Shown: positions 17,268 through 26,112 of the stretch, one piece after another
Layout: every line of letters starts with the position of its first letter
How positions within the stretch are numbered: position 1 is the stretch's first letter
Source of the DNA: Pseudomonadota bacterium
GTDB taxonomy: Bacteria > Pseudomonadota > Gammaproteobacteria > Steroidobacterales > MnTg04
Length of the DNA stretch: 64,000 bases
Reading direction: 5' to 3'
Assembly: GCA_022560735.1 (NCBI GenBank)
Contig: JADFSO010000003.1
Span: 62,001-126,000, forward strand
The notes under the pieces: generated by a model
The model's database searches: none
Told to the model about the DNA's origin: nothing
What the model saw: the letters and a program-made list of their open reading frames with translations, nothing else
Translations under genes and position numbers: made by a program

Positions 17268-17438
17268 ATGAGTAAGGAGTCCGACAACAAACGGGATCAA
17301 AAGCCGTTGAAAATGGACCGGATTAACTGGGTTGCCAAGGCGATAGCGGCAGCGACCCGTGCGCTCGAACGGGAGCATGGCAAGGGCTGCGATGGACTGG
17401 GTATTGTCGATAGCCCGGACCGGTCACGGCTTGTCTGA
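17268..17438 (+). CDS. Possible 56-residue basic protein
   Basis: ATG at 17268, GGAG about ten bases upstream, 57 codons to the TGA at 17436. The product (MSKESDNKRDQKPLKMDRIN) is hydrophilic with a central amphipathic helix (WVAKAIAAATRALERE). Divergent from parA. No family recognised; coding status uncertain. Confidence 0.4.
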   Translation: MSKESDNKRDQKPLKMDRINWVAKAIAAATRALEREHGKGCDGLGIVDSPDRSRLV

Positions 17439-17496
17439 AAGCCCGCGAAGCCACAGCGCTGAAAAGGCCTGGCCGATAACGGGCCAAGGAGCAGAC

Positions 17497-17640
17497 ATGG
17501 AAGTGCTTATTCAATGCCTCGATGAAATCGAGGACCTGGTGGTCGGGTTTGCGCTATGGGCAGGCACCTGGCCGAGGATGATGGTCGTTGGCGGTATCGC
17601 GATCTACTTCGTGGGCATGCTGTACCTCTTGTTCGCCTGA
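17497..17640 (+). CDS. Small single-pass membrane protein (47 residues)
   Basis: ATG at 17497 with a strong AAGGAG site five bases upstream. The protein has an acidic N-terminal half (LIQCLDEIEDLVVG) and one predicted membrane helix at about residues 27-46 (MMVVGGIAIYFVGMLYLLF). The ribosome site and the clean helix make it a good candidate despite its size. No family recognised. Confidence 0.6.
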   Translation: MEVLIQCLDEIEDLVVGFALWAGTWPRMMVVGGIAIYFVGMLYLLFA

Positions 17641-17732
17641 GCGGTCGTCGCGGTCCGTGTGATCCGCGTCACATCTTGCAAACCCGCAAAAAGATATTAT
17701 GTAGCCTGGTTTGAACATTAACGGCACGGATC

Positions 17733-17936
17733 GTGGGGAAACGGATCGACACAAGCAGGCACAGTTATCGCGGAGACCTGGTGGGCCAGGGAATCGCCGG
17801 TTCCAGCAAAAAAAAACCGTCCCCGGAAACTGATTCCGATGCGGCGGAAAATGCGCCGGGCGACGATTCCATGATAGACCAGATTTCGGGCGACCCCTAC
17901 CTGGCCAATCTCATCAGGAAGCATCTGCAGGAATAA
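17733..17936 (+). CDS. Possible 67-residue hydrophilic protein
   Basis: GTG at 17733 followed by 67 codons. The product has a low-complexity centre (SSKKKPSPETDSDAAENAPG, from a run of nine A residues in the DNA) and a structured-looking end (ISGDPYLANLIRKHLQE). It ends 10 bases before the stop of the convergent SDR gene. Coding status uncertain. Confidence 0.4.
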   Translation: MGKRIDTSRHSYRGDLVGQGIAGSSKKKPSPETDSDAAENAPGDDSMIDQISGDPYLANLIRKHLQE

Positions 17937-17945
17937 GTCCTTTGC

Positions 17946-18773
17946 CTACTCGCTGGCGGCTTTCTCCGCCGGCTTGGTCAACGATCGCAGGAACTCCAGC
18001 AGACCCAGTTTATCGCCGAGACGGGCAGCCGCGACCGGGCTAATGCTCTTCAGGACCATCAGCGGCCGCACCGGCATGCTGTTGACCAGGATTTCCGGCT
18101 TGTTCGATTGCAGCGCTTTGACAACGGCCTCCGCGACCTGCCCGGGTGTGCAACTGCCGAGACTGCCGGGTGCATCGCGCCCCTTGCGCGCGAACATACC
18201 CGAGCCGGTGACAAATCCCGGGCAAATGGCGGTGACTTTTACGCCGGTACCTTGCAGTTCCATCCACAATGACAGTGCCCATTCAGACAATGCGGCCTTG
18301 GTGCCCGAATAGGCGCTGCCGAAGGGCATCGCCAGCCGGCCCGCCATCGATGCGAGGCTGATGATATGGCCGTCACTTCTTGCCAGCATCGCCGGCAGCA
18401 AAATACGCGTCAGCAGCAATGGCGCCATCACGTTCGTCAGCACGGTTGCCTGGATCTGAGCGGGCTCCTGCCGTTGATAGGGAACGATTTCCTCGAGACC
18501 GGCATTGTTGATCAGGATATCTATCTGCCCCAGCGCGCCAACGGCGTTGCCGGCGAGATCTTCCAGTTCGTCCACCCGGGTCAGATCGGCAGTCGCCGTT
18601 TCGATACGCACCGACCCGGAGCGAAGCTCTGCCGACAATTCCCGGAGCCGGTCCGCTCGCCGGCCGCTCAAAACCAGGTTTATTCCGTTCGCCGCCAGCG
18701 CTCTGGCGATGTGGGGTCCGATGCCACCGGTCGCACCGGTCAACAACGCGTTTTTGCCGCTCATCTGGTTCAT
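17946..18773 (-). CDS. Short-chain dehydrogenase/reductase
   Basis: A 275-residue classical SDR from the ATG at 18773 (GGGAG six bases upstream). Motifs are TGATGGIG (cofactor binding, residues 12-19), NNAG (about 93) and the catalytic Ser with Y-x3-K (SLASMAGRL, then AYSGTKAAL). The tail (RPLMVLKSISPVAAARLGD) is common in lipid- or fatty-acyl-related SDRs such as those annotated ketoacyl reductase. Substrate unknown. It is divergent from msrB with 71 bases between the starts, so the promoters share this gap. Confidence 0.88.
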   Translation of the reverse strand: MNQMSGKNALLTGATGGIGPHIARALAANGINLVLSGRRADRLRELSAELRSGSVRIETATADLTRVDELEDLAGNAVGALGQIDILINNAGLEEIVPYQRQEPAQIQATVLTNVMAPLLLTRILLPAMLARSDGHIISLASMAGRLAMPFGSAYSGTKAALSEWALSLWMELQGTGVKVTAICPGFVTGSGMFARKGRDAPGSLGSCTPGQVAEAVVKALQSNKPEILVNSMPVRPLMVLKSISPVAAARLGDKLGLLEFLRSLTKPAEKAASE

Positions 18774-18844
18774 GCCGACTCCCGTCCGATTGTATTGGGC
18801 CACCTGCGGGTGACAGTGTAGTATTTGTTTGCTTGGAGAGGGCG

Positions 18845-19258
18845 ATGGCCAGCAAAAAAAAACTGCATGCAGGACCGGGCGCTTCGCCGCCACCCGTTGC
18901 GGATGACCTGGAGTATCGGGTAACCCGGGAGAAGGCGACCGAGACTCCGTTTTCCGGCAAGCTGCTGTATAACAAGGCGGCAGGCACGTACGCTTGCGTC
19001 GCCTGCGGGAACCCCCTTTTCAGCTCGCAGACCAAGTATGATTCCGGGTCGGGTTGGCCAAGTTTCTGGTTGCCGTTGGCCGAGGGGAAGGTTAAAACGA
19101 GCGCGGATAGCGGCCACAATATGCTGCGTATTGAAGTAAGCTGTGCGGACTGCGGTGCGCACCTCGGCCATGTCTTTGACGATGGCCCGCGACCCAGCGG
19201 CAAGCGGTTTTGTATCAACTCAGCCGCGTTGAACTTTGCACCCCGGGAAGAATCCTGA
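18845..19258 (+). CDS. msrB: Peptide-methionine (R)-S-oxide reductase MsrB
   Basis: A 137-residue SelR-domain protein that reduces methionine-R-sulfoxide in damaged proteins. The structural zinc site is complete (C51/C54 in CVAC, C100/C103 in CADC) and the catalytic Cys is C123 (KRFCINS). The GSGWPSF segment is diagnostic. The ATG at 18845 has GGAGAGGG upstream. The length is near the usual 130-150 and there is no signal peptide, so the protein is cytoplasmic. Confidence 0.95.
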   Translation: MASKKKLHAGPGASPPPVADDLEYRVTREKATETPFSGKLLYNKAAGTYACVACGNPLFSSQTKYDSGSGWPSFWLPLAEGKVKTSADSGHNMLRIEVSCADCGAHLGHVFDDGPRPSGKRFCINSAALNFAPREES

Positions 19259-19359
19259 TCGCTGGATGCCCGGCAATGCTTTGCCCTAGGCAGAACCAGT
19301 TGGCAGCGGATTGGTCCGACATTTACCGGCGCTGATGCGCCGATCAGAAAGGAAACACG

Positions 19360-19872
19360 ATGACAAACAAGATTGTATTGATGAGTTTCATACTGCTGGC
19401 TGCCTGTGGCTCGCCAATGGCGGAAGATGAAACGGTAGTAACAGCAAGGGAACAGCCGGCGCAGCCGGAACAGGACGTATCGATCGTTGAATCAAGGGAG
19501 GCTCGGATAGAGCTGGTGGAACTGGATAATGGCTTGAAATACCTGCTTCTGGCCGCAGGCGCGGGAGCGGCGATCGAGGCCGGACAGAACGCGATGGTGC
19601 ATTACACCGGCTGGTTGTATGACGAATCCCTGCCCGAGGGCAAAGGAGAGAAATTCGACAGTTCCCGTGACCGTGGCCAGCCGTTCAGTTTCCAGCTCGG
19701 CGCAGGCCGGGTCATCAAGGGGTGGGATCAGGGTGTGGCAGGCATGAAGGTGGGCGAGCGCCGCATGCTGACAATCCCGGCCGACCTCGGCTATGGCAGC
19801 CGCGGCGCCGGCGGCGCCATTCCACCGGACGCGGACTTGCTGTTCGATGTCGAGTTGCTGGGAATTCGTTGA
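19360..19872 (+). CDS. FKBP-type peptidyl-prolyl isomerase lipoprotein
   Basis: A 170-residue protein with a signal ending in the lipobox LLAA-C and a spacer of about 35 residues. The C-terminal FKBP domain (about 60-170) has the active-site signatures [33 protein letters not shown] and [15 protein letters not shown]. It should catalyse proline isomerisation in envelope proteins from a membrane anchor. GAAAGGA precedes the start. Its stop overlaps the next start by one base, making it the first gene of a four-gene envelope operon. Confidence 0.94.
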   Translation: MTNKIVLMSFILLAACGSPMAEDETVVTAREQPAQPEQDVSIVESREARIELVELDNGLKYLLLAAGAGAAIEAGQNAMVHYTGWLYDESLPEGKGEKFDSSRDRGQPFSFQLGAGRVIKGWDQGVAGMKVGERRMLTIPADLGYGSRGAGGAIPPDADLLFDVELLGIR

Positions 19873-20396
19873 TGCCGGTTCGCAGGCTGATGGCGGCTTT
19901 GCTCATCGTCGTCTCATCCAATACTTCCGCTGACCCGGCAACCGCCGATACCGATGTGCCGCTGCGAAATTACCATGTGATTTCAGAACGGCTGGGTACC
20001 GGCGGCGCCTTGTATGCCGGCGGGGTAAGTTGGTTGGTGGGGAATGGCTACCAGATGATCGTCGACCTGCGGGACGGATTCGACGAGATCGAAGCGAACG
20101 CGGTGCTGGCCCAGGGCGCAACCTATGTGCACGTACCCGTCAGCTGGCACGCACCATCGGCTGCCGAACTCGAAACGTTTCTCCTGGTGATGGCCGCCAA
20201 CCCCGAGAAAAAAATCCTGGTCCACTGTTCTGCCAATTACCGCGCATCGGCGATGACCTATCTTTACCGTGTACTCGAACTCGACGCGGACCCGGAAGAG
20301 GCCATGACCGATGTCCGCGCGGTCTGGGAACCAAACGAAACCTGGCTGAGTTTCTTCGCCAGGTCGATCGATACACGAGCATCAGCCACAAGATAA
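19872..20396 (+). CDS. Exported protein-tyrosine-phosphatase-like protein
   Basis: A 174-residue protein from the ATG at 19872, overlapping the FKBP stop. A signal peptide covers about residues 1-20. The mature part has the cysteine-phosphatase P-loop HCSANYRAS (HCx5R) after [13 protein letters not shown] and [12 protein letters not shown], resembling the DUF442/BLH-phosphatase group of the tyrosine phosphatases. An exported location is unusual for this fold. Substrate unknown. The next gene follows after 17 bases. Confidence 0.82.
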   Translation: MPVRRLMAALLIVVSSNTSADPATADTDVPLRNYHVISERLGTGGALYAGGVSWLVGNGYQMIVDLRDGFDEIEANAVLAQGATYVHVPVSWHAPSAAELETFLLVMAANPEKKILVHCSANYRASAMTYLYRVLELDADPEEAMTDVRAVWEPNETWLSFFARSIDTRASATR

Positions 20397-20413
20397 ACAG
20401 AAGGGAAGAAAAC

Positions 20414-21724
20414 ATGCATGGAAGGATTGCTGGATGGGCGATCGGCGCAATGCTCGCGATGCTGGCCCAGGCCGTTGACGCGAGTACATTGATCCATGCC
20501 GGTCGGCTGATCGATGGCGTCGCGAAAGACGCTCGCTCCACGATGACCATCGTCATCGATGGTGAAAGGATTACCGGGGTCGAGGACGGGTTTGTGCAGC
20601 CCGATGACGGCGATACGCTGATCGACCTGTCGACCCAGACGGTGCTGCCCGGGCTGATGGATATGCACACCCACCTGGACCACCAGAATAATCGCCGCAG
20701 CTACATGGAACGGTTCACGCTGAACGGCGCGGATTATGCGTTGATGGCGGCGTATTACGCGAAAGTCACCTTAAATGCCGGCTTTACGACGGTTCGTGAC
20801 CTGGGCGGGTCGTACAACGCCGCCATCGCGTTGCGCAAGGCGATCGAACGCGGCGAAGCAACCGGGCCGAGAATATTCAGCGCCGGGAAATCGATTGCCA
20901 CGACCGGTGGCCATGGCGACCCGACCAATAGCTGGGCGGAGATCCTTGGGGGAGACCCGGGCCCTGCCGATGGCGTCGTCAACGGGCCGGCAGAGGCGTC
21001 ACAGGCAGTCAGGCAACGGTACAAGGATGGCGCCGATCTGATAAAAATTACCGCGACCGGCGGCGTATTGAGTCTTGCGAAAAACGGTCAGAATCCACAG
21101 TTCAGGGACGCGGAACTCAATGCGCTGGTAGCGACAGCGAATGACTATGGTTTTCATGTCGCAGCCCACGCGCATGGCGCCGAGGGCATGAAGAGAGCCA
21201 TACGCGCCGGGGTCAGGAGTATCGAGCACGGCACTTATATGGATGATGAAGTCATCGCCCTGATGAAAAAGTACGGTACCTATTATGTGCCGACGATTTC
21301 AGCCGGAAAATTTATTGCCGAGAAAGCCGCGGAGCCGGGTTATTTCCCCGAAGCGGTCAGAGTCAAGGCGGCGGCTATCGGCCCGGTTATCCAAAAGACA
21401 TTCGCCAGGGCGTACAAAAAAGGCGTGACCATCGCTTTTGGTACCGATAGCGGCGTCGGACCCCATGGCTCTAATGCCAGGGAATTCGTTTACATGGTTG
21501 AAGCCGGTATGCCGGCAATGGCAGCGATCATGTCGGCGACTTCGGTCGCGGCCGAGCTGCTCGAGGAGACGGATAACCTGGGTTCGATTCGCGCCGGCAG
21601 GTATGCCGATATCATCGCCGTCGACGAAGACCCGTTAATGGATATTTCGGCGTTGCAAAACGTCGTGTTTGTCATGCAAGGCGGGGTCGTGGTCAAAGAC
21701 GAGACTCGGCGCAAGGAATTCTAG
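20414..21724 (+). CDS. Exported metal-dependent amidohydrolase (prolidase/imidazolonepropionase-like)
   Basis: A 436-residue protein from the ATG at 20414 (AAGGGAAG upstream) with a signal peptide (about 1-22, ending VDAS). The amidohydrolase metal ligands are visible: [15 protein letters not shown] (bridging Lys), [13 protein letters not shown] and [11 protein letters not shown] (catalytic Asp). This set is typical of the Xaa-Pro dipeptidase-like (M38) clade of periplasmic amidohydrolases. It hydrolyses an amide or peptide bond, but the substrate is unknown. Third gene of the operon starting at 19360. Confidence 0.92.
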   Translation: MHGRIAGWAIGAMLAMLAQAVDASTLIHAGRLIDGVAKDARSTMTIVIDGERITGVEDGFVQPDDGDTLIDLSTQTVLPGLMDMHTHLDHQNNRRSYMERFTLNGADYALMAAYYAKVTLNAGFTTVRDLGGSYNAAIALRKAIERGEATGPRIFSAGKSIATTGGHGDPTNSWAEILGGDPGPADGVVNGPAEASQAVRQRYKDGADLIKITATGGVLSLAKNGQNPQFRDAELNALVATANDYGFHVAAHAHGAEGMKRAIRAGVRSIEHGTYMDDEVIALMKKYGTYYVPTISAGKFIAEKAAEPGYFPEAVRVKAAAIGPVIQKTFARAYKKGVTIAFGTDSGVGPHGSNAREFVYMVEAGMPAMAAIMSATSVAAELLEETDNLGSIRAGRYADIIAVDEDPLMDISALQNVVFVMQGGVVVKDETRRKEF

Positions 21725-21728
21725 GGAA

Positions 21729-22193
21729 TTGCTCAAGGGCTACAGAATACTGGGATCATCCGTGGCTGCGACCGTCGTGGTTTTTTTGCTGATGACGACT
21801 GGCCTCTGGATTTATGGTCTGTTCGATGAACCTGAGGAGGATGGGCTGGTTGTGCACCCGGTCAGCTTGCTCGATGATTTTCGACGCCAGGAACTGGCCA
21901 AGCAACTCGGCGAGGATCGTCCGCCGCCGATGCCAGCGGCCGTGGACAGACTCGAATTGCCCGGCATGGACACGGATATCGCCGGTCGCGGTTTTGTCGA
22001 GCTGGAAGTCCTGGTCAGTGGCGATGGCAGCGTCACTGATGTTCGGGTCATCGACTCTTTCCCGCCGGGCATCTATGAAGAACAGGCGATCGAAGAAGTA
22101 CGTCAGCGGCGGTTCGAACCGCCACCGCCGGGCACGGACACCGTGACTCGCGTCGAAGTCGTCGAGTTCAGCGTGGCGGATGACGGTTCATGA
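21729..22193 (+). CDS. TonB C-terminal-domain membrane protein
   Basis: About 154 residues. One N-terminal membrane helix (VAATVVVFLLMTTGLWIYGL), a Pro-containing linker and a C-terminal TonB-like domain (FVELEVLVSGDGSVTDVRV, then AIEEVRQRRFEPP). It presumably reaches into the periplasm from the inner membrane. The TTG at 21729 (AAGGA upstream in the end of the previous gene) or the GTG at 21762 may be the start; no ATG fits. No ExbB/ExbD genes are near, so energy transduction is not certain. Confidence 0.75.
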   Translation: MLKGYRILGSSVAATVVVFLLMTTGLWIYGLFDEPEEDGLVVHPVSLLDDFRRQELAKQLGEDRPPPMPAAVDRLELPGMDTDIAGRGFVELEVLVSGDGSVTDVRVIDSFPPGIYEEQAIEEVRQRRFEPPPPGTDTVTRVEVVEFSVADDGS

Positions 22194-22220
22194 ATCGGCG
22201 CCGGTGCCGCCTGAAGGTTT

Positions 22221-22233
22221 TTCAACAGCCTGC
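22221..22233. repeat. 13-base dispersed motif copy A
   Basis: TTCAACAGCCTGC, identical to 30256-30268. It overlaps the end of the PEBP gene and its stop codon. Confidence 0.6.
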
Positions 22234-22854
22234 CAGCCTGGGGTTGAGCGTATAGCTGCCGATTACCCGCGCCTCTTCGATGATGTGTCCTTTTATGGCT
22301 GCGCGGACATCGCCGCCGGTAAACCTGGCGTCCACGGGGCAGCGTTGGAGATCTGTCGCATACACGACGAAATGATAGTGATGGAGCAGGCTGTCGTTCC
22401 ACGGTGGGCACGGGCCATCGTAACCGAAATAATCACCCGCCATTTTCTCATCGCCGGCAAACCAGCTCGTGTAGTCATTGATGCCCTGGCGCGAACCCTC
22501 CGGGCCCGGCGGTTGTTTTTTTCCGCCGGTGGTAATGCCGTCTGAGCAAAACCCACCGGCAATGCCGCCGACCGATGGCGGGATATCCACCATCACCCAG
22601 TGGTAAAAATCGGCACGCGGCAGATCCGGGGGAATTTCTCTGCCCTCCTGGTTGACATCATCGGCTTTGCTGGGCACATCGACATCGACGCACAGCAACA
22701 CCAGCGAACGGGTACCGGCGGGGAGTGCATTCCATTCCAGGGTCGGGTTGCGGTTGGCGCCGGGACTGACATGCTTTTTTGTATCGATGACGGCGAAGGC
22801 CAGGTCGCCGGGTATGGCGTGCTGGTCCTCAAACTCTTCTATTCGCAGGTACAT
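22222..22854 (-). CDS. PEBP family (YbhB/YbcL, Raf-kinase-inhibitor-like) protein
   Basis: A 210-residue cytoplasmic protein. The phosphatidylethanolamine-binding fold is shown by the ligand-pocket segments VDVDVPSKADDVN, FYHWVMVDIPP and YDGPCPPWNDSLLHHYHF. The usual length is about 160-190; this one has a longer middle loop (EGSRQGINDYTSWF). The function of bacterial members is not established. It is 35 bases downstream of the ornithine aminotransferase gene in the same direction, so they may share a transcript. The stop codon overlaps a repeated 13-base motif. Confidence 0.88.
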   Translation of the reverse strand: MYLRIEEFEDQHAIPGDLAFAVIDTKKHVSPGANRNPTLEWNALPAGTRSLVLLCVDVDVPSKADDVNQEGREIPPDLPRADFYHWVMVDIPPSVGGIAGGFCSDGITTGGKKQPPGPEGSRQGINDYTSWFAGDEKMAGDYFGYDGPCPPWNDSLLHHYHFVVYATDLQRCPVDARFTGGDVRAAIKGHIIEEARVIGSYTLNPRLAGC

Positions 22855-22889
22855 GAGTCTTCTCCCTCGGGGGTTGCCGCCGGCCGCTC

Positions 22890-24107
22890 TCAGGATGCCT
22901 TGGCGACCCGATCCATGTCGGCCAGCACATCCCTGACCTGATCGCTTGCCCAGGCGAGCTGTTCGCGGCTTACGATCAACGGCGGTGCGAAGCGGACCAC
23001 GGTTTCATGCGTTTCCTTGCTCAGTAGGCCCTTTCTCATCAGGCGTTCGCAGACTTCCCTGGCCGTCGCCAGCGCCGGGTCGATTTCCATGCCGATGAAC
23101 AACCCCTTGCCACGCAGATCGCTGACCAGTGGACTCTTGATGGTCTGCAACAGACCGAGGAAGTATGCGCCCATTTCCCGGCTGCGCTCGACCAGCTTGT
23201 CCTCGACCAGGATATTGAGCGCTTCGAGACCCACCGCGGCAGCCAGCGCATTGCCGCCAAAAGTGCTGCCATGCGTCCCGGCTTGAAAAACTTCCATCAC
23301 TTCACGTTTGGCCAGGAACAGCGATACCGGGAGGATACCGCCGCCCAAAGCCTTGCCGAGTATCAAGCCATCGGGTTTGACATCGTCGTGCTCACAGGCA
23401 AGCAGCTTGCCGGTGCGACCGAGACCGGTCTGCACTTCGTCGCAAATCAGCAGAACATTGTGCGCGCGACAGATTTCGGCGCAGCGACGCAAATAACCAT
23501 CCGGCGGAATATTGATGCCGCCTTCACCCTGGATCGGTTCGACCAGGAAAGCCGCCGTATTCTTGTTGATCGCCGCTTCGAGCGCTGCCGGGTCGCCATA
23601 GGCAATGGTCCGCATGCCGCTGGGAAACGGACCGAAACCCGCCTGGTACACAGGGTCGGATGACAGGCTGACGATAGCAATGGTCCGGCCGTGAAAATTG
23701 CCCTCGCAAGCGATAATTTCGGCCCGGTCCCGGTCCACGCCCTTGACCTCGTAGGCCCATTTGCGTGCCGCCTTGAGCGCGGTTTCGACGGCTTCCGAAC
23801 CGGTGTTCATCGGCAGGGCCATGTCCTGGCCGGTCAGTTGACAGGCGCGTTCGAGGAAACCCGCCAGCTTGTCGGTATGAAATGCCCGCGACACAATACT
23901 CAAGGTCGCGGCCTGTGCGCTGAGGACCTTTACCAGCCGCGGGTTCGCATGGCCATGACTGACTGCCGAATAGGCGCTCATCATGTCGAGGTATTTGTTG
24001 CCCTCGTCGTCCCAGAGATGGACTCCCTCGCCACGAACCAGCACCACCGGCAACGGGTGGTAATTGGGTGCGCAATACCGGTTTTCGAGTTCTATCGTTG
24101 AATTCAT
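22890..24107 (-). CDS. rocD: Ornithine--oxo-acid aminotransferase
   Basis: A 405-residue class III PLP aminotransferase from the ATG at 24107 (GGAG upstream). K252 (LILGKALGGG) is the PLP lysine and D223 (ICDEVQTGLGRTG) binds the ring nitrogen. The N-terminal MNSTIELENRYCAPNYHPLP and SAYSAVSHGHANP are hallmarks of ornithine aminotransferase over acetylornithine aminotransferase. It converts ornithine and 2-oxoglutarate to glutamate semialdehyde and glutamate. P5C dehydrogenase (11866-13497) would complete the route to glutamate. Confidence 0.92.
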   Translation of the reverse strand: MNSTIELENRYCAPNYHPLPVVLVRGEGVHLWDDEGNKYLDMMSAYSAVSHGHANPRLVKVLSAQAATLSIVSRAFHTDKLAGFLERACQLTGQDMALPMNTGSEAVETALKAARKWAYEVKGVDRDRAEIIACEGNFHGRTIAIVSLSSDPVYQAGFGPFPSGMRTIAYGDPAALEAAINKNTAAFLVEPIQGEGGINIPPDGYLRRCAEICRAHNVLLICDEVQTGLGRTGKLLACEHDDVKPDGLILGKALGGGILPVSLFLAKREVMEVFQAGTHGSTFGGNALAAAVGLEALNILVEDKLVERSREMGAYFLGLLQTIKSPLVSDLRGKGLFIGMEIDPALATAREVCERLMRKGLLSKETHETVVRFAPPLIVSREQLAWASDQVRDVLADMDRVAKAS

Positions 24108-24347
24108 GAATTTCTCCGCAGGCCGGTTTGCCAGCCGGCGTGGCCACGGCAGGCAGGCAGGTGATTTTAGGGCATACGCCACCCCCATTTCCAGCTATAC
24201 AATGGCGCCGGGTGTGCCGGCAGCGGGACGGCATGTAATACTTGCCCGGCCGCATTTGCCGGGGGTACAGCTTGCACGAAACAGACCTCGTTCCTGGACC
24301 GGAACGGACGCCGGATCCGAAGGCGGAACAACGGGAGTCAGCGAAAA

Positions 24348-24998
24348 ATGATTCGGTTAGCCAAAGCTGAGCGCGTTATCGTGCGGGGTCCGGCCGGTGA
24401 CCTGGAATCGATACTGGAAGTTCCCGAGCTGCAGATCGAAAAAATTGCCGTCGTTTGTCACCCGCATCCTTTGTATCACGGCACCATGAACAACAAGATC
24501 GTGCATACACTGGCACGGACCTTCCAGCGCATGGGCGTCGCCTGTCTGCGATTCAATTTTCGCGGCGTTGGCGCCAGCAGTGGCGCCTATGACGAGGGCC
24601 AGGGTGAAACACGGGACGCGCTGGCGGCAGCTATGTTCATGCGCGACCGCTTTCCAAAGGCGAAACTGTGGCTGGCGGGATTCTCCTTTGGCGGCGCAGT
24701 CGCCTTGAGGGCTGCCCGGCTGGCATCGGCGGACCTGCTGGTGACCGTGGCGCCGGCGTTGGAAAAAATGGCGGCAGCACAGGCTGCAATTCCCGATTGC
24801 CCGTGGCTGCTTATCCATGGCGACGAGGACACCACGGTCAGTTGCCGGGGGAGCATCGAATGGGTGAGCAAACTGGATCATCCGCCGGAGATTCATATTG
24901 CCCGCGGAGTCGATCATTTTTTTCATGGCAAACTGAACCTGCTGCGCGATGTCGTAAACGAGAGACTGAAGAAAATGGGCGTAATCCAAAGCGGGTAA
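24348..24998 (+). CDS. Alpha/beta hydrolase of the short dienelactone-hydrolase-like group
   Basis: A 216-residue protein with the fold's HPHPLYHGTMNNKIV oxyanion region, FNFRGVGASSG, the nucleophile elbow GFSFGG (S113), LIHGDEDTTV (Asp) and VDHFFHG (His). This set is typical of small bacterial alpha/beta hydrolases of the COG2945 type, with no known substrate. Its start follows GGGAGTCAGCG. It precedes a TerB-like gene by 25 bases. The 240 bases upstream, between this gene and rocD, hold no recognisable gene. Confidence 0.88.
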   Translation: MIRLAKAERVIVRGPAGDLESILEVPELQIEKIAVVCHPHPLYHGTMNNKIVHTLARTFQRMGVACLRFNFRGVGASSGAYDEGQGETRDALAAAMFMRDRFPKAKLWLAGFSFGGAVALRAARLASADLLVTVAPALEKMAAAQAAIPDCPWLLIHGDEDTTVSCRGSIEWVSKLDHPPEIHIARGVDHFFHGKLNLLRDVVNERLKKMGVIQSG

Positions 24999-25023
24999 CA
25001 AATCACCAGAGACGGAGCTGAAC

Positions 25024-25488
25024 ATGCTGAAATCGGTTTTTATCGCGATAAAAAAACAGTTTGAAGTGGCTGACGAGGAGCACGGCGGGAATCATGAAAA
25101 TGCGCTGCGCCTGGCGACAGCGGCACTGCTTGTGGAGATGGGCCGGGCCGATCATTACAGCGATGGCGATGAGGCGGCGTTGATCCTGGAGCTATTGCGC
25201 GAACATTTCGTGATGGAATCTGAAGACGTCGGCGCTCTTTATGAGTTTGCCACCGAGAAGGCCGACCAGGTCGTGTCCTTGCATGAGCTGACCAGCCTGC
25301 TGCATCGATCGCTCGACGAGGACGAGCGGGGCAGATTGCTGGAGATGATGTGGCGGATAGCCTATGCCGACAAACGCCTGGATCCGCTGGAAGACTCGCT
25401 GGTCAGAAAAGTGGCCGGCTTGCTTTATGTGCGCAATACCAGCCTGATGAAAATTCGCGAACGGGTCAGGTCGGCTATCGGCTCCTAG
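25024..25488 (+). CDS. TerB-family protein
   Basis: A 154-residue, acidic, all-helical protein (HENALRLATAALLVEMGRAD, then MMWRIAYADKRLDPLEDSLV), which is the TerB/DUF-type metal-binding fold with conserved acidic residues. Many members occur away from tellurite-resistance genes and have no established role. GGAG precedes the start. The TAG stop is one arm of a long palindrome shared with the convergent yggT gene. Confidence 0.85.
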   Translation: MLKSVFIAIKKQFEVADEEHGGNHENALRLATAALLVEMGRADHYSDGDEAALILELLREHFVMESEDVGALYEFATEKADQVVSLHELTSLLHRSLDEDERGRLLEMMWRIAYADKRLDPLEDSLVRKVAGLLYVRNTSLMKIRERVRSAIGS

Positions 25489-25517
25489 CCCGGATTATTC
25501 ATGAATAAGCCGGGCTA
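25486..25517. terminator. Near-perfect palindrome holding both stop codons of convergent genes
   Basis: TAGCCCGG, then a TTATTCATGAATAA palindrome, then CCGGGCTA: a 32-base inverted repeat with one mispaired position (A/G) in each arm. The left TAG is the terB stop and the right arm read on the minus strand is the yggT TAG stop. It likely acts as a bidirectional terminator or RNA 3'-end stabiliser, although no T tract follows. The 14-base GCCCGGATTATTCA recurs at 30246-30259. Confidence 0.6.
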
Positions 25518-26045
25518 TCCCAGCGCCATGAGCAGTGCCTGCAAGCCGAGCAAGACAAACAACGGCGCCAGGTCGAGCCCACCGATCGGCGGTATCAGGC
25601 GGCGTACCGGTCTGATCAGCGGTTCGGTCAGCGCGTGCAGGATCGCGCCGATCGGGTTATAACCACCGCTGCTGACCCAACTGAGTATCGCCCTGACCAG
25701 CACCGCGAAGAAAAACAGGCGAATGGCGTTGAGGGCCAGTCTTTGCAGGACAATGAGCAACAGCGATCCGGTTGCTGGTGCCGGGATGCCACTGAGCGTA
25801 ATCAGAACCAGCGTAAGAACCAGTTCCAGCAGCAGTGCCACCAGCACGGTCGCCAGATCCAGACCCCTCCACGCCGGTATGACTCGCCTGACCGGGCGGA
25901 TCAGCGGTCCCGTGACCGCCACGATGAATTGCGACAGCGGATTGTGGAAGTCTGCCCTGACCCATTGCATCAGGAAGCGGAGCAAGTAACAGGTGATATA
26001 GAGTTCGCCGATCGTGGATATAAGGAAAGAGACTGCCTGCAACAT
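25515..26045 (-). CDS. yggT: YggT-family membrane protein
   Basis: About 176 residues from the ATG at 26045 (MLQAVSFLISTIGELYITCY). It has two copies of the YggT repeat, each a pair of hydrophobic helices followed by PLIRPVRRVIPA or PLIRPVRRLIPP. YggT proteins are inner-membrane proteins of poorly known role linked to osmotic tolerance and cell division. An earlier ATG at 26105 or 26063 is less likely because it has no ribosome site. It follows yggS by 67 bases, the common order, but proC, which separates them in Pseudomonas, is absent. Confidence 0.9.
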   Translation of the reverse strand: MLQAVSFLISTIGELYITCYLLRFLMQWVRADFHNPLSQFIVAVTGPLIRPVRRVIPAWRGLDLATVLVALLLELVLTLVLITLSGIPAPATGSLLLIVLQRLALNAIRLFFFAVLVRAILSWVSSGGYNPIGAILHALTEPLIRPVRRLIPPIGGLDLAPLFVLLGLQALLMALG

Positions 26046-26112
26046 GTTGTTGGATACCTGCATGCGATTGGGCTGCCAAGATAGCATGGCGGCCCTGCAT
26101 TTCAATCGTTGG

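Noticed and set aside
24064-24351. Plus-strand frame ending in an ATGA overlap with the alpha/beta hydrolase
   Set aside because: It begins inside rocD on the other strand, with Arg/Gly-rich composition and no ribosome site; the overlap appears accidental.
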